This document shows positions 1 through 7,761 of a stretch of DNA of 30,770 nt, in pieces. Within the stretch, counting starts at the first letter, position 1, and each line of letters starts with the position of its first letter. Below the pieces are notes generated by a model that saw only the letters and a program-made list of their open reading frames with translations, was not told where the DNA came from and ran no database searches. The translations under genes were made by a program, and so were the position numbers. Origin of the DNA: JASBRS01 sp964496495. GTDB taxonomy: Bacteria; Deinococcota; Deinococci; Deinococcales; Trueperaceae. The stretch covers positions 1-30,770 of the forward strand of contig CAZBZU010000042.1 in NCBI GenBank assembly GCA_964496495.1, given 5' to 3'.

Positions 1-988
1 AGGCGATGCTCCGCAGGCGGTAGCGCAGGTAGGGCTCCTGGAGCGCCTCGTGGAAGCCCACCGCCAACGCCTCCAGGTCGTAGCCGGCAAGCCCGCCGTA
101 GGTCGGAAAGCCCTCGCTCAGGATCAGCAGGTTGCGCGCCTTCTCGGCCAGGCCGTCGTCGTTCAGCGCCAGGAAGCCACCGATGTTGGCCATGCCGTCC
201 TTCTTGGCGCTCATCGTGGCGCCGTCGGCGTGGGAGAACATCTCCTGGGCGATCGCCAGCGGCTCGGCGTCGCGGTAGCCCTCCTCGCGCAACTTGATGA
301 AGTAGGCATTCTCGGCGAAGCGGCAGCAGTCGAGGAACAGCGGCACCCCGTGGGCGTGACACAGGCGGCTGGTCTGGCGCAGGTTGGCCATGCTGACCGG
401 CTGGCCACCACCGGAGTTGTTGGTGACCGTGACCATCACCAGCGGCACCTTGCCCGGGTTCTCGTCCAACACGCGCTCGAGGCGCGCCACATCGATGTTG
501 CCCTTGAAGGGGTGGCGCGTCGAGGGCTCGAGCCCCTCGGCGATGGGCAGGTCGAGGGCGACGGCCCCGGCGTTCTCGACGTTGGCGCGGGTGGTGTCGA
601 AGTGGGTGTTGTTCGGCACGATGTCGCCCGGCCCGAGCGCCACGCCCGCCAGGATGCGTTCGGCCGCCCGCCCCTGGTGGGTGGGCAGGATGTGCCGGAA
701 ACCGGTGATCTCCCGCACCGCGGCCTCGAAGCGGTAGAAGGAACGCCCGCCGGCGTAGCTCTCGTCGCCACGCATCATGCCCGCCCACTGCTCGCTCGAC
801 ATGGCCCCGGTACCGGAGTCGGTGAGCAGGTCGATGAGCACGTCCTCGGCGCGCAGCTTGAAGAGGTTGTAGCCGGCGTCCTGTAGCGCCCGCTCGCGTT
901 CGGCTCGCGTGGTGAAGTGGATGGGTTCCACCGCCTTGATGCGGAACGGCTCGATGATGGTCCGGAACTGCGGGTCGCTGGATGCCAT
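1..988 (-). CDS. tnaA: Tryptophanase / tyrosine phenol-lyase family beta-eliminating lyase (3' end outside window)
   Basis: A PLP-dependent beta-eliminating lyase that would split tryptophan to indole, or tyrosine to phenol, plus pyruvate and ammonia in the cytoplasm. The first 329 residues are present of a family length near 460. Visible family motifs are GDESYAGGRSFY (about residues 74-85), PTHQGR (102-107), FLDCCRFAENAYFI (218-231) with the PLP-contacting Asp220, and the PLP-lysine segment MSAKKDGMANIGGF (259-272; Lys262 or Lys263). EGFPTYGGLAG (292-302) has an E. coli tryptophanase-like start and a TPL-like end, and the substrate-deciding C-terminal residues lie outside the window, so the symbol is provisional. 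The ATG at 988 follows an AGGAGG ribosome site by 4 bases. A TAGACT -10-like box lies just upstream at 1006-1011. The gene stands alone, with a MATE exporter upstream on the same strand. Confidence 0.85.
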   Translation of the reverse strand, partial: MASSDPQFRTIIEPFRIKAVEPIHFTTRAERERALQDAGYNLFKLRAEDVLIDLLTDSGTGAMSSEQWAGMMRGDESYAGGRSFYRFEAAVREITGFRHILPTHQGRAAERILAGVALGPGDIVPNNTHFDTTRANVENAGAVALDLPIAEGLEPSTRHPFKGNIDVARLERVLDENPGKVPLVMVTVTNNSGGGQPVSMANLRQTSRLCHAHGVPLFLDCCRFAENAYFIKLREEGYRDAEPLAIAQEMFSHADGATMSAKKDGMANIGGFLALNDDGLAEKARNLLILSEGFPTYGGLAGYDLEALAVGFHEALQEPYLRYRLRSIA

Positions 989-1005
989 GCCGCCTCCTGC
1001 CGGCG

Positions 1006-1011
1006 AGTCTA
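1006..1011 (-). promoter_or_regulatory. Probable -10 box (TAGACT) for the tryptophanase gene
   Basis: On the minus strand GGGTAGACTCGCCG is followed directly by the AGGAGG ribosome site and the start codon. A start about 7 bases downstream of the box would give a leader of roughly 10 bases. The same GGTAGACTCG core precedes the MATE gene and the nuo operon. No convincing -35 is visible 16-18 bases upstream, so this is a weak call. Confidence 0.4.
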
Positions 1012-1108
1012 CCCGCAGCCGCGTGCGGCGGCGAGGTACACGGGAGCATGACCGACACACCGCAGCCGCCACAGGTCCGGCGCGCGACCCTGGCGGATGC
1101 CGCGCCCC

Positions 1109-2485
1109 TCAGCTGACCGGCAGTAGCGGCCGCGGCCCCCAGTAGCGCCACCCCTGCGTCACGGCGCGAGCCACGATCAGCGTCACCAGGCCCCACCACA
1201 CGCCCGTCAGGCCCCACCCCAGAGGCACGACCAACAGCAGCACGGTCGCCGCGGCGCCGGCGGAGAGGAGCATGGCGCCCGCCAGGAAGCCGAACGCCTC
1301 CGCCCCCATGAAGATGCCGTCCCACACGAACACCACCGCATTGAGCGGCTGCATCCAGGCCACGAACGGGTAGATGGCCCGCACGCGCGTCAGCACCCCC
1401 GGATCGGAGGTGAACAGGCGCGGAAGCCACGGCTCCAGCAGCCAGAAGCCGGCGGCCAGCACAACGCCGACGCCCAGCCCCAGCAGCAGCAACCGGTCGG
1501 CGACGGTGCGGGCGTCGGCGGCCCGCTCCTCGCCGCGGTAGGTGGCCACCAGCCCTTGACCCGCTACCGCCAGCGCGTCGACCGTGAGCGCGAGGAAGGT
1601 CCACAGCTGCGCGGCGACCTGATGGGCGGCCACCTGCGACACGCCGATGCGCGCCGCCACCGCCGTCGCCAGTGCCTGCGAGCCCACCAGCGAGCCGGTA
1701 CGCAGCAGCATCTGCCCACCGATGCGCAGGAAGGGCAGCAGCTCCGCCGGTCGCGGCACCCGAGCTGGCAGCAGCCGCAGGCCGCTACCGCGGCGCGACG
1801 TCAGCGCCAGCAGGAAGCCGCCGGCCCCCAGCCACTGGGCCAGCAGCGTGGCCACCGCCGCGCCCGTGAGGCCCCAGCCGAAGGCGAAGATGAAGAGCGG
1901 GTCGAGGACCAGGTTGACGAGGTTGAGCCCCACCGTGATCGCCAACGGCGTGCGGGTGTCGAGGAACCCGCGGAAGGCGCCGTTGCCGGCCTCGATGACC
2001 AGCAGCGCCGGCCCCGCCAGCGCGCGGATGCGCAGGTAGGTCAGGGCCGGCCCCAGCAGCGCGCCGCGCGCACCCATGGCGTGCAGCAGCGGCACCGCCG
2101 CGAGCTGCAGGAACGACAGCGACAGCACCCCGGCGACCACCGCCAGGGTGAGCGCCTGCACCACCACGCGGCCGGCCTCCCGGCGGTCCCCGCGGCCGAG
2201 CGCCCGGCCGACCATCGGGGTGGTGCCGTAGGCGAGGAAGTTGAACACCACGAACACCAGCGAGAACAGCGAGGTGTTGACGCCCAGCGCCGCCAGCGGG
2301 GTGGCGCCCAGGCGGCCCACGAAGGCCGTGTCCACCAACGACACCAGGGGGTCGGCGGCGAGCGCGCCCAGCGCCGGCAGCGCCAGCGCCAGGATGGCGC
2401 CGTCGAAGCGGCGCTCGAGGAAGCGCCCCGGCAGCCCGGGAACCGCGGGAGCCTCCGCCTCTGGCCTGCCGCCATCCTCCCTCAC
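1109..2485 (-). CDS. MATE family (DinF-like) multidrug/toxin efflux transporter
   Basis: An inner-membrane antiporter of the MATE fold, 458 residues with about twelve hydrophobic helices, the usual size. The segment after RRFDGAILALALPAL, with VDTAFVGRLGATPLAALGVN, is the classic MATE TM1-TM2 region. The second half repeats the fold (GSQALATAVAARIGVSQVAAHQV). Such proteins exchange Na+ or H+ for cationic drugs or metabolites; the substrate cannot be read here. I chose the GTG at 2485 because a TAGACT box ends 7 bases before it, which fits a leaderless message. An in-frame ATG at 2530 would put that box inside the gene. About 20 polar residues precede the first helix. The gene is divergent from the flavoprotein at 2609 and not coupled to the tryptophanase gene (120-base gap). 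Confidence 0.85.
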   Translation of the reverse strand: MREDGGRPEAEAPAVPGLPGRFLERRFDGAILALALPALGALAADPLVSLVDTAFVGRLGATPLAALGVNTSLFSLVFVVFNFLAYGTTPMVGRALGRGDRREAGRVVVQALTLAVVAGVLSLSFLQLAAVPLLHAMGARGALLGPALTYLRIRALAGPALLVIEAGNGAFRGFLDTRTPLAITVGLNLVNLVLDPLFIFAFGWGLTGAAVATLLAQWLGAGGFLLALTSRRGSGLRLLPARVPRPAELLPFLRIGGQMLLRTGSLVGSQALATAVAARIGVSQVAAHQVAAQLWTFLALTVDALAVAGQGLVATYRGEERAADARTVADRLLLLGLGVGVVLAAGFWLLEPWLPRLFTSDPGVLTRVRAIYPFVAWMQPLNAVVFVWDGIFMGAEAFGFLAGAMLLSAGAAATVLLLVVPLGWGLTGVWWGLVTLIVARAVTQGWRYWGPRPLLPVS

Positions 2486-2492
2486 GTCGGCG

Positions 2493-2498
2493 AGTCTA
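2493..2498 (-). promoter_or_regulatory. Probable -10 box (TAGACT) for the MATE gene, leaderless type
   Basis: The minus strand reads GGGTAGACTCGCCGAC then GTG, with 7 bases between box and start codon. Transcription would begin at or within a base or two of the start codon. It matches the boxes at 1006-1011 and 22691-22696. No TTG-type -35 is visible. Confidence 0.4.
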
Positions 2499-2608
2499 CC
2501 CGGGGGACCGCGCCACCTCCCGCACGGCATGGTGCGGCGACAGCGACCGGCGAGACCCAGCGGGCGGTGTGCGAGACTGGGGGCGGAACGAGCCCTGGGA
2601 GGTCAAGC

Positions 2609-4033
2609 ATGCGCAAGGTGGACGTGGCGATTCTGGGAGCAGGCACCGCGGGCCTCACCGCACTGGGGATCGTTCGCAAGGCCACCGACGACTACCTGAT
2701 CGTCAACGACGGGCCCTACGGAACGACCTGCTCGCGCGTCGGCTGCATGCCCTCCAAGGCGCTCATCCAGATCGCCAACGACCTCCACCGCCGCACCACC
2801 TTCGAGGCGGCCGGCATCCGCGGCGGGGAGGCCCTCCACGTCGACCTCGCCGCCGCGCTGGCGTGGATTCGGGCCTACCGCGACCGCCTCACCGCCCACA
2901 ACCTCAAGGCCACCGACCAGGCGGGCGACCGCAACGTCCCTGGGCGGGCCTCCTTCCTGGCGCCGGACGAGCTCCTGGTGGTGACGGCGGACGGCTCCGA
3001 GGAGCGCGTCCGCGCCCGCGCAACCATCGTCGCCACCGGCTCGAGTCCGGTCGTGCCGCCGGTCTGGCGCGATCTCGGCGACCGCATCCTCACCACCGAC
3101 GCGATCTTCGAGCAGCGCGACCTACCGCGTCGCGTGGCGGTGGTGGGGCTGGGGGCGGTGGGGCTCGAGCTGGGTCAAGCGCTCGCCCGCCTGGGCCTGG
3201 AGGTGAGCGGGTTCGAGCTGCGCGCGGCGGTGGCGGCGCTCACCGATCCCGACGTGAGCGCCTACGCCGTGGAGCGCATGGCCTCGGAGCTCCCCGTTCA
3301 CCTGGGCCACGGCGTCGAGATCGCCCCCGACGGCGAGGCCCTACGCGTGACAGGCGGCGACGCGTCCGTCACGGTCGACGCGGTGCTGGCCGCACTCGGC
3401 CGCCGTCCCAACCTGGCGGGCCTGAGGCTCGAGGCCCTGGGCGTCGACCTCGACGAGCGCGGCATGCCCCCCTTCGATCCGCACACCACGCAGATCGGCG
3501 ACCTGCCAGTGTTCCTCGCCGGCGACGTGACCGGCGAGCGCGTGGTGATGCACGAGGCCTCCGACGAGGGCTTCATCGCCGCCTGGAACGCGCTGCATGG
3601 GCCCACCCGCTTCCAGCGCCGCGTGCCCCTCACCATCGCCTTCACCGACCCCGAGATCGCGCTGGTGGGCCGCAGCTGGGCCGAGCTCGAGCGCGGCGGC
3701 GAGGACGTCGTCGTCGGCAAGGTGGACTTCTCGCGGCAGTCCCGCGCCATCGGCATGCGACGGGCGCACGGCATGCTGCGTCTCTACGCCCGCCGCGGCG
3801 ACGGCCGGCTGCTGGGCGCGGAGATGATGGCGCCCGACGGCGAGCACCTGGCGCACCTGCTGGCGCTGGCGCTCGACCGCGAGCTGTCGCTGGCGGAGCT
3901 GCTGCGCATGCCCGTCTACCACCCGGTCCTCGAGGAGGGGTTGCGCTCGGCGGCGCGCTCGATGGCCCGGCAGGCCTACGGCGAGGCGCCGATCGAGTTC
4001 CGGACGCTCGACGCCGGCCGCGAGCGGGGCTGA
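2609..4033 (+). CDS. lpd: Dihydrolipoamide dehydrogenase-like FAD/NAD disulfide oxidoreductase
   Basis: A 474-residue flavoprotein disulfide reductase. The FAD-binding GAGTAGL motif is at residues 10-16, the redox-active disulfide is in TTCSRVGCMPSK (Cys41, Cys46), a second Rossmann motif GLGAVGLELG is near 175-185 with an acidic residue after the next strand (NAD preferred), and the second FAD motif is LAGDVTG. The C-terminal YHPVLEEGLR supplies His438 and Glu443, the usual catalytic dyad spacing, but canonical lipoamide dehydrogenases have HxHPTxxE, so the first His is Tyr here. That places it in a divergent lpd branch. No 2-oxoacid dehydrogenase E1/E2 genes are nearby, so the partner is unknown. 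The ATG at 2609 follows GGGAGG by 6 bases. It is convergent with the aminotransferase gene, 62 bases apart. Confidence 0.85.
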   Translation: MRKVDVAILGAGTAGLTALGIVRKATDDYLIVNDGPYGTTCSRVGCMPSKALIQIANDLHRRTTFEAAGIRGGEALHVDLAAALAWIRAYRDRLTAHNLKATDQAGDRNVPGRASFLAPDELLVVTADGSEERVRARATIVATGSSPVVPPVWRDLGDRILTTDAIFEQRDLPRRVAVVGLGAVGLELGQALARLGLEVSGFELRAAVAALTDPDVSAYAVERMASELPVHLGHGVEIAPDGEALRVTGGDASVTVDAVLAALGRRPNLAGLRLEALGVDLDERGMPPFDPHTTQIGDLPVFLAGDVTGERVVMHEASDEGFIAAWNALHGPTRFQRRVPLTIAFTDPEIALVGRSWAELERGGEDVVVGKVDFSRQSRAIGMRRAHGMLRLYARRGDGRLLGAEMMAPDGEHLAHLLALALDRELSLAELLRMPVYHPVLEEGLRSAARSMARQAYGEAPIEFRTLDAGRERG

Positions 4034-4051
4034 CAGGCTCCCGCAGGCTGT

Positions 4052-4063
4052 CGGAGGCCTCCG
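4052..4063. repeat. 12-base perfect palindrome between convergent genes
   Basis: CGGAGGCCTCCG lies in the 62-base gap between the convergent lpd-like and aminotransferase genes. It has no loop and no T-run, so it is at best a weak part of a bidirectional terminator. Confidence 0.25.
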
Positions 4064-4095
4064 GGGTTGGCGGGGGGCGGTCGTCCGGACGAGCC

Positions 4096-5250
4096 TCAGC
4101 CCAGGAACGCCTCGATGCGCCTGAGCGCTTCATGCACGTTGTCGAGGCTGGTGGCGTAGCTGAATCTGGCCTGGCCCGGTGCCAGGAAGTCGGTCCCTGG
4201 CACTACCGCCACCCGCGCTTGCTCCAGCAGCCTGAGCGCGGCCTCGCCCTCGTCCGGGTCGATGGCGCTGACGTCCGCCATGACGTAGAAGGCGCCGTGG
4301 GGCATGGGGGTGGCCAGACCCAGGCGGTTGAGCCCCTCGACCAGCGCGTCTCGACGCTGCCGGTAGGCCTCGCGCGTCCGTTCGACGAAGGCGCGGGTCT
4401 TCTCCACCTCGTTGAGGGCCGCGACCGTGGCATGCTGCGCCAGCGCGTTGGGCCCGCTGGTGACCTGGCTCTGCAAGCGGTTCATGGCCTTGACCAGCTC
4501 CCGCGGACCGGCGCCGTAACCGATGCGCCAGCCGGTCAGGGCGAAGGCTTTGCTGGCACCGTGCACCACCAGCGTGCGTTCCGGCGCGAAGCGCCCGGCC
4601 GGCGTGAACGTCCCCTCGTAGATGAGATGCTCGTAGAGCTCGTCCGAGAACAGCCACAGGTCGTGCTTCGCCGCCAGCTCGACCAGCGCCTGCACCAGCT
4701 CGGGCGGGTAGACGGCGCCGGTGGGGTTCGAGGGCGAGTTGACCAGCAGCACTCGCGTGCGCGGCCCGATGGCGTTCTCGACCTCCTCGAGATCCGGCAG
4801 GAAGCCGTCCTCCGGGCGGGTACGCACCGGAACGGGAATGCCCCCCGCCAGCTCTATCTGCGGCGGATAGCTCACCCACGTGGGCGCCATCAAGACGACC
4901 TCGTCACCCGGCTCGAGCACGGCCTGGAAGGCGTTGTAGAGCACCTGCTTGCCGCCCGTGGAGACGATCACCTGGTCGGGCTGGAAGCTCAGGCCGTTCT
5001 CGCGCGCGAACTTGTCGCAGACAGCCTGGCGCAGCTCGAGGGTGCCCTCCGAGGGGGTGTACTTGGTGAGCCCTCGCTCGATGGCATCGCGCGCGGCGTC
5101 GAAGACGTGCTCCGGCGGCTGGAAGTCGGGCTCGCCGGCCGTCATGGCGATGACGTCGACGCCCTTGCGCCTCAGCTCCGCCGCGCGCGTGTTGAAGGCG
5201 ATGGTGGACGACGCCTTGAGATGCTTGATCCGCTGGGACAGTCCGGGCAT
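4096..5250 (-). CDS. aspC: Aspartate aminotransferase, class I (Thermus AspC type)
   Basis: A cytoplasmic PLP enzyme that moves the amino group between aspartate and 2-oxoglutarate. The 384-residue protein follows the Thermus/Bacillus subgroup Ib pattern: TAGEPDF (37-43), NSPSNPTGAVYP (171-182) with Asn175, SDELYEHLIYEG (202-213) with Asp203 and Tyr206, and the PLP lysine Lys234 in GASKAFALTGWRIGY. Lys234 is the number I recall for the Thermus enzyme. The conserved arginine near the C-terminus sits in ARFSYATS. The start ATG at 5250 follows GAGGTGAGGGT, a clear ribosome site. Related enzymes of this subgroup can act on other acids such as prephenate, so the substrate range is inferred. It lies 74 bases downstream of ndk on the same strand with no clear promoter between them, so the two are probably cotranscribed. 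Confidence 0.9.
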   Translation of the reverse strand: MPGLSQRIKHLKASSTIAFNTRAAELRRKGVDVIAMTAGEPDFQPPEHVFDAARDAIERGLTKYTPSEGTLELRQAVCDKFARENGLSFQPDQVIVSTGGKQVLYNAFQAVLEPGDEVVLMAPTWVSYPPQIELAGGIPVPVRTRPEDGFLPDLEEVENAIGPRTRVLLVNSPSNPTGAVYPPELVQALVELAAKHDLWLFSDELYEHLIYEGTFTPAGRFAPERTLVVHGASKAFALTGWRIGYGAGPRELVKAMNRLQSQVTSGPNALAQHATVAALNEVEKTRAFVERTREAYRQRRDALVEGLNRLGLATPMPHGAFYVMADVSAIDPDEGEAALRLLEQARVAVVPGTDFLAPGQARFSYATSLDNVHEALRRIEAFLG

Positions 5251-5324
5251 ACCCTCACCTCGCGTGGCGCCTCGAGTGCGGCGGCGGCGCGGCGCCCCGC
5301 GGAGCCCGCCGGCGGAGCGAGCCG

Positions 5325-5747
5325 TCAGGGCAGGAGCTCGCCCTTGTCGAAGAAGATGCCGATCTCGCGCTCGGCGGTGGCCGGCGCGTCGGAGCCGTGA
5401 ACCACGTTCTCGTCGATCATCGTGGCGTAGTCGCCGCGCAGCGTGCCGGGCGCGGCGTCCGCGGGGTTGGTGGCGCCCATCATCTTGCGCCACTCCAGGA
5501 TGGCGTTCTCGCCCTCCACCACCATCGCCACCGAGGGGCCGCTGGTGACGAAGTCGACGAGCCCCTCGTAGAAGGGCTTGCCGCGGTGCTCGCCGTAGTG
5601 CCGCTCGGCCAGCTCGCGTGAGACCTGCATGAGCTTCATGCCGACGAGGCGGAAGCCCTTCGCCTCCAGGCGCCTGACCACGTCGCCGACCAACCCGCGG
5701 CGCACGCCATCGGGCTTGACCATGGCAAATGTGCGTTCGAGTCCCAT
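5325..5747 (-). CDS. ndk: Nucleoside diphosphate kinase
   Basis: Transfers the gamma phosphate from ATP to nucleoside diphosphates through a phosphohistidine, balancing NTP and dNTP pools. The 140-residue length is standard. The motif NVVHGSDAP holds the catalytic His117; the N-terminal RTFAMVKPDGVRRGLVG with Lys11 and the central FYEGLVDFVTSGP are family hallmarks. The start ATG at 5747 has no ribosome site; instead a TAGGAT box ends 9 bases before it, suggesting a leaderless or nearly leaderless message. It heads a likely two-gene transcript with the aminotransferase. The 145 bases before it (to the DinB-like gene) hold only GC-rich inverted repeats. Confidence 0.95.
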   Translation of the reverse strand: MGLERTFAMVKPDGVRRGLVGDVVRRLEAKGFRLVGMKLMQVSRELAERHYGEHRGKPFYEGLVDFVTSGPSVAMVVEGENAILEWRKMMGATNPADAAPGTLRGDYATMIDENVVHGSDAPATAEREIGIFFDKGELLP

Positions 5748-5756
5748 GACGGCGCA

Positions 5757-5762
5757 ATCCTA
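5757..5762 (-). promoter_or_regulatory. Probable -10 box (TAGGAT) for ndk
   Basis: The minus strand reads GTGATAGGATTGCGCCGTC then ATG. The box ends 9 bases before the start codon and no ribosome site lies between, so the message would be leaderless or carry only 1-3 leader bases. No good -35 is seen. Confidence 0.35.
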
Positions 5763-5892
5763 TCACGGGCCGGGCGCGCCGCCGGGGAGCGTTGCAGGGC
5801 CGGGCGACGGGCGTGTGCCCGGCTCCACGCGCGTGGGAGGCAGTGGCCGGCCAGGCGATTGCCTGCCGCCTACCGTTCGGCCGCAGGCCGCC

Positions 5893-6378
5893 TCACCCCG
5901 TTGCGATGCTCTCCAGCTGCGCCAGGTGGTTGATGTCGTGGCCCGCCATGAACCGCACCATCAGGTCGACGCTCTCGAAGCCACGCTCGGCGTGGTATCC
6001 CTCGGCCAGCCAGTCGTCCAGGCCGAGCGTCGTCAGCAGCGACAGGTTCCAGGCCCGTGAGCCGCGGAACGCCTCCACCGCCAGCGCCGGGTCGGCGCGA
6101 CCGTAGCGCTGCGCCCACACGTCCTGGTCGAACGGAGGGATCTCCACGCCCGGCTGCCCCAACACCAGCCGCAGGCGGAAGCCCATGGCCATCTCCACGT
6201 CGGCGAGGTGAGCGAAGACGTGCCGGGCGTCCCACTTCCCGGGGGCGTAGCTGCGCTCCAGGTCCGCGGGCACCATCCCCTCGAGCAGGGCGGCGAGCCG
6301 GTGCGGAGTGGCCCGCAGAACCTCGATGGGGTCGTGGTCGCCCAGGGTGCCCATGATGCGCTGCATGTAGGCGTTCAT
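5893..6378 (-). CDS. DinB-superfamily (four-helix, metal-binding) protein
   Basis: A 161-residue protein of the DinB/YfiT-like fold, a large family that is expanded in Deinococcus. The family signature is visible as YAPGKWDARHVFAHLADVEM (about residues 44-63) and, near the end, AGHDINHLAQLE (145-156). His57, His147 and His151 are the expected metal-binding triad. Some members are thiol-dependent S-transferases; this one's substrate and any link to DNA damage are unknown. I chose ATG 6378 because a TACAGT box ends 7 bases before it and no ribosome site is present. An in-frame GTG at 6387 overlaps that box. The HD-GYP regulator gene ends 46 bases upstream on the same strand, so read-through is possible. 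Confidence 0.75.
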   Translation of the reverse strand: MNAYMQRIMGTLGDHDPIEVLRATPHRLAALLEGMVPADLERSYAPGKWDARHVFAHLADVEMAMGFRLRLVLGQPGVEIPPFDQDVWAQRYGRADPALAVEAFRGSRAWNLSLLTTLGLDDWLAEGYHAERGFESVDLMVRFMAGHDINHLAQLESIATG

Positions 6379-6385
6379 GCCGCTC

Positions 6386-6391
6386 ACTGTA
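6386..6391 (-). promoter_or_regulatory. Possible -10 box (TACAGT) for the DinB-like gene
   Basis: The minus strand reads GCTACAGTGAGCGGC then ATG, a TAnnnT box 7 bases before the start codon, the same geometry as the MATE gene. No -35 is visible. Confidence 0.33.
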
Positions 6392-6424
6392 GCGCCGCCC
6401 GCGGCCAGGGGTCGGGTGCCGTCC

Positions 6425-7474
6425 TCAGGCGGGCTCGAGCGGGGCGTCGGTGAACAGCTCGCCGCGACTGAAGACCACCAGGAAGGCGTCGACCACGCGC
6501 GGGTCGAACTGCGTGCCGCTGTTGGCGGTGATCTCCTCCACCGCTCGCTCGGGCGACGCCGCCTTGCGGTGGATGCGGTCGTGGGTCAGCGCGTCGAAGG
6601 TGTCGGCCACGGCCAGCAGGCGCGACTCCAGGGGAATGGCATCGCCGGCCAGCCCCTGCGGGTAGCCGGCTCCGTCCCAGCGCTCGTGGTGCGTGAGCGC
6701 GATGGTCTCGGCCAGCCTCACCAGCGGCGAGCGCCCGCCCGACAGCAGCTCCGCACCCACGCGAGTGTGCTGCTTGACCACCTCGTACTCGGCCTCGCTG
6801 AGCCGGCCCGGCTTCAGGAGGATGCCGTCGGGGATGGTGATCTTGCCTACGTCATGCAGGCGCGCGGCTCGCAGGAGGAGCTCGACGCGCTCGGGGTCCA
6901 TCTCCAGCTCCTGGCCGAGCAGCGCGCAGCTGCGCGCGACGCGCCAGGTGTGCTCGCCGGTGTCGTCGTCGCGATACTCGGCCGCCTTGGCGAGGCGCAC
7001 CAGCATCTCCACGTGGGCGTCCTCCAGCTCGCGGGTGCGCTGACGCACCATCTCCTCCAGCCGCTGGTTGTGGTGCGCCAGCTGCTGGTGGAAGTAGCGG
7101 GCCTCGAGGAGGTTGCGGATGCGCAACCGTACCTCGACCGGGTTGATGGGCTTGATCAGGAAGTCCTTGGCGCCGCTCGAGAGTGCCGTCTCCTTGAGCT
7201 CGGCGCGCTCGTCTCCGGTGAGCATGAGGATGGGGAAGTAGTCGGGCAGGTAGGGCCGCAGCTCCTCGATGACCTCCAGGCCATCCTTGTGCGGCATGTG
7301 ATGGTCGAGCACCACCAGGTCGGGCCGCTCCTGCATGAAGCGCTCCAGCACCTTGCGGGAATCGCCGAGCGTGACGATCTGGGTGTACCCCGCCCGCTGC
7401 AGAATGCCCTTGAGGATCACCAGGATGGTCTCCTCGTCATCCACCAGGAGGATCTTGAGGCTGGTGAGTTCCAT
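6425..7474 (-). CDS. Response regulator with HD-GYP output domain (putative c-di-GMP phosphodiesterase)
   Basis: A two-part cytoplasmic signalling protein of 349 residues. Residues 1-125 are a receiver domain: Asp12/Asp13, phospho-acceptor Asp57 in LVVLDHHMP, Thr86 and Lys108 in FLIKPINP. A coiled linker (about 128-160) leads to an HD-GYP domain (165-335) with His175, His207-Asp208 in LHDVGKI, and HHERWDGAGYP (262-272), so the catalytic metal residues and the GYP motif are intact. Family members hydrolyse cyclic-di-GMP; here phosphorylation would control that. The partner kinase is not adjacent. The start is uncertain: ATG 7474 has the canonical receiver N-terminus and a TAnnnT box 9 bases upstream, while ATG-ATG at 7567-7572 has an AAGGTG ribosome site and would add about 30 residues. 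Confidence 0.88.
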   Translation of the reverse strand: MELTSLKILLVDDEETILVILKGILQRAGYTQIVTLGDSRKVLERFMQERPDLVVLDHHMPHKDGLEVIEELRPYLPDYFPILMLTGDERAELKETALSSGAKDFLIKPINPVEVRLRIRNLLEARYFHQQLAHHNQRLEEMVRQRTRELEDAHVEMLVRLAKAAEYRDDDTGEHTWRVARSCALLGQELEMDPERVELLLRAARLHDVGKITIPDGILLKPGRLSEAEYEVVKQHTRVGAELLSGGRSPLVRLAETIALTHHERWDGAGYPQGLAGDAIPLESRLLAVADTFDALTHDRIHRKAASPERAVEEITANSGTQFDPRVVDAFLVVFSRGELFTDAPLEPA

Positions 7475-7483
7475 GCTGGGCCC

Positions 7484-7489
7484 AGCGTA
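7484..7489 (-). promoter_or_regulatory. Possible -10 box (TACGCT) for the receiver-HD-GYP gene
   Basis: TACGCT on the minus strand ends 9 bases before ATG 7474, with no ribosome site between. If the longer start near 7570 is used instead, this box lies inside the gene and is meaningless. Confidence 0.25.
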
Positions 7490-7709
7490 GGCCCGCTTCG
7501 AGCGCAGATCAGGGAGGTTTTTCCTATCGCCGAGGCCGCCGGCCCGGCCGGGGCCGAGATCCATCATGTCGAGGTCCATCATGACGTCACCTTGCGGGCG
7601 GTCCCGCGGGCCGCCGGGAAGGAGTCGAGGGTGAGGCGTCGCACGGGGCCAGCCTAGACCACGGTGGCTCACGGGCTTCTTACGCGGTCGGAAGGGGTGG
7701 CGCGGAGCG

Positions 7710-7743
7710 GCGCGGTGCCCGCCACTCAGGGCGGGCACCGCGC
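7710..7743 (-). terminator. Long hairpin after nuoN, probable end of the nuo operon
   Basis: A perfect 14-bp inverted repeat (7710-7723 with 7730-7743) around a 6-base loop lies 18 bases after the nuoN stop codon. The core GGTGCCCGCC pairs with GGCGGGCACC. No T-run follows on the minus strand, so it may act as a 3'-end protecting or factor-assisted terminator hairpin, not a classic intrinsic one. Confidence 0.5.
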
Positions 7744-7761
7744 ACGTCGCAGAATCGCGTG

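Noticed and set aside
50..886. Long plus-strand open frame opposite the tryptophanase gene
   Set aside because: Composition artefact of GC-rich DNA; the minus strand encodes a clear beta-eliminating lyase with family motifs.
1556..2608. N-terminal extension of the lpd-like frame over 350 codons
   Set aside because: Arg/Gln-rich and antisense to the MATE gene; the true start at 2609 has a ribosome site and begins directly with the FAD-binding strand.
2569..5400. A 943-codon plus-strand frame crossing lpd and the aminotransferase
   Set aside because: Arg/Pro/Gly-rich shadow frame across two real genes on different strands.
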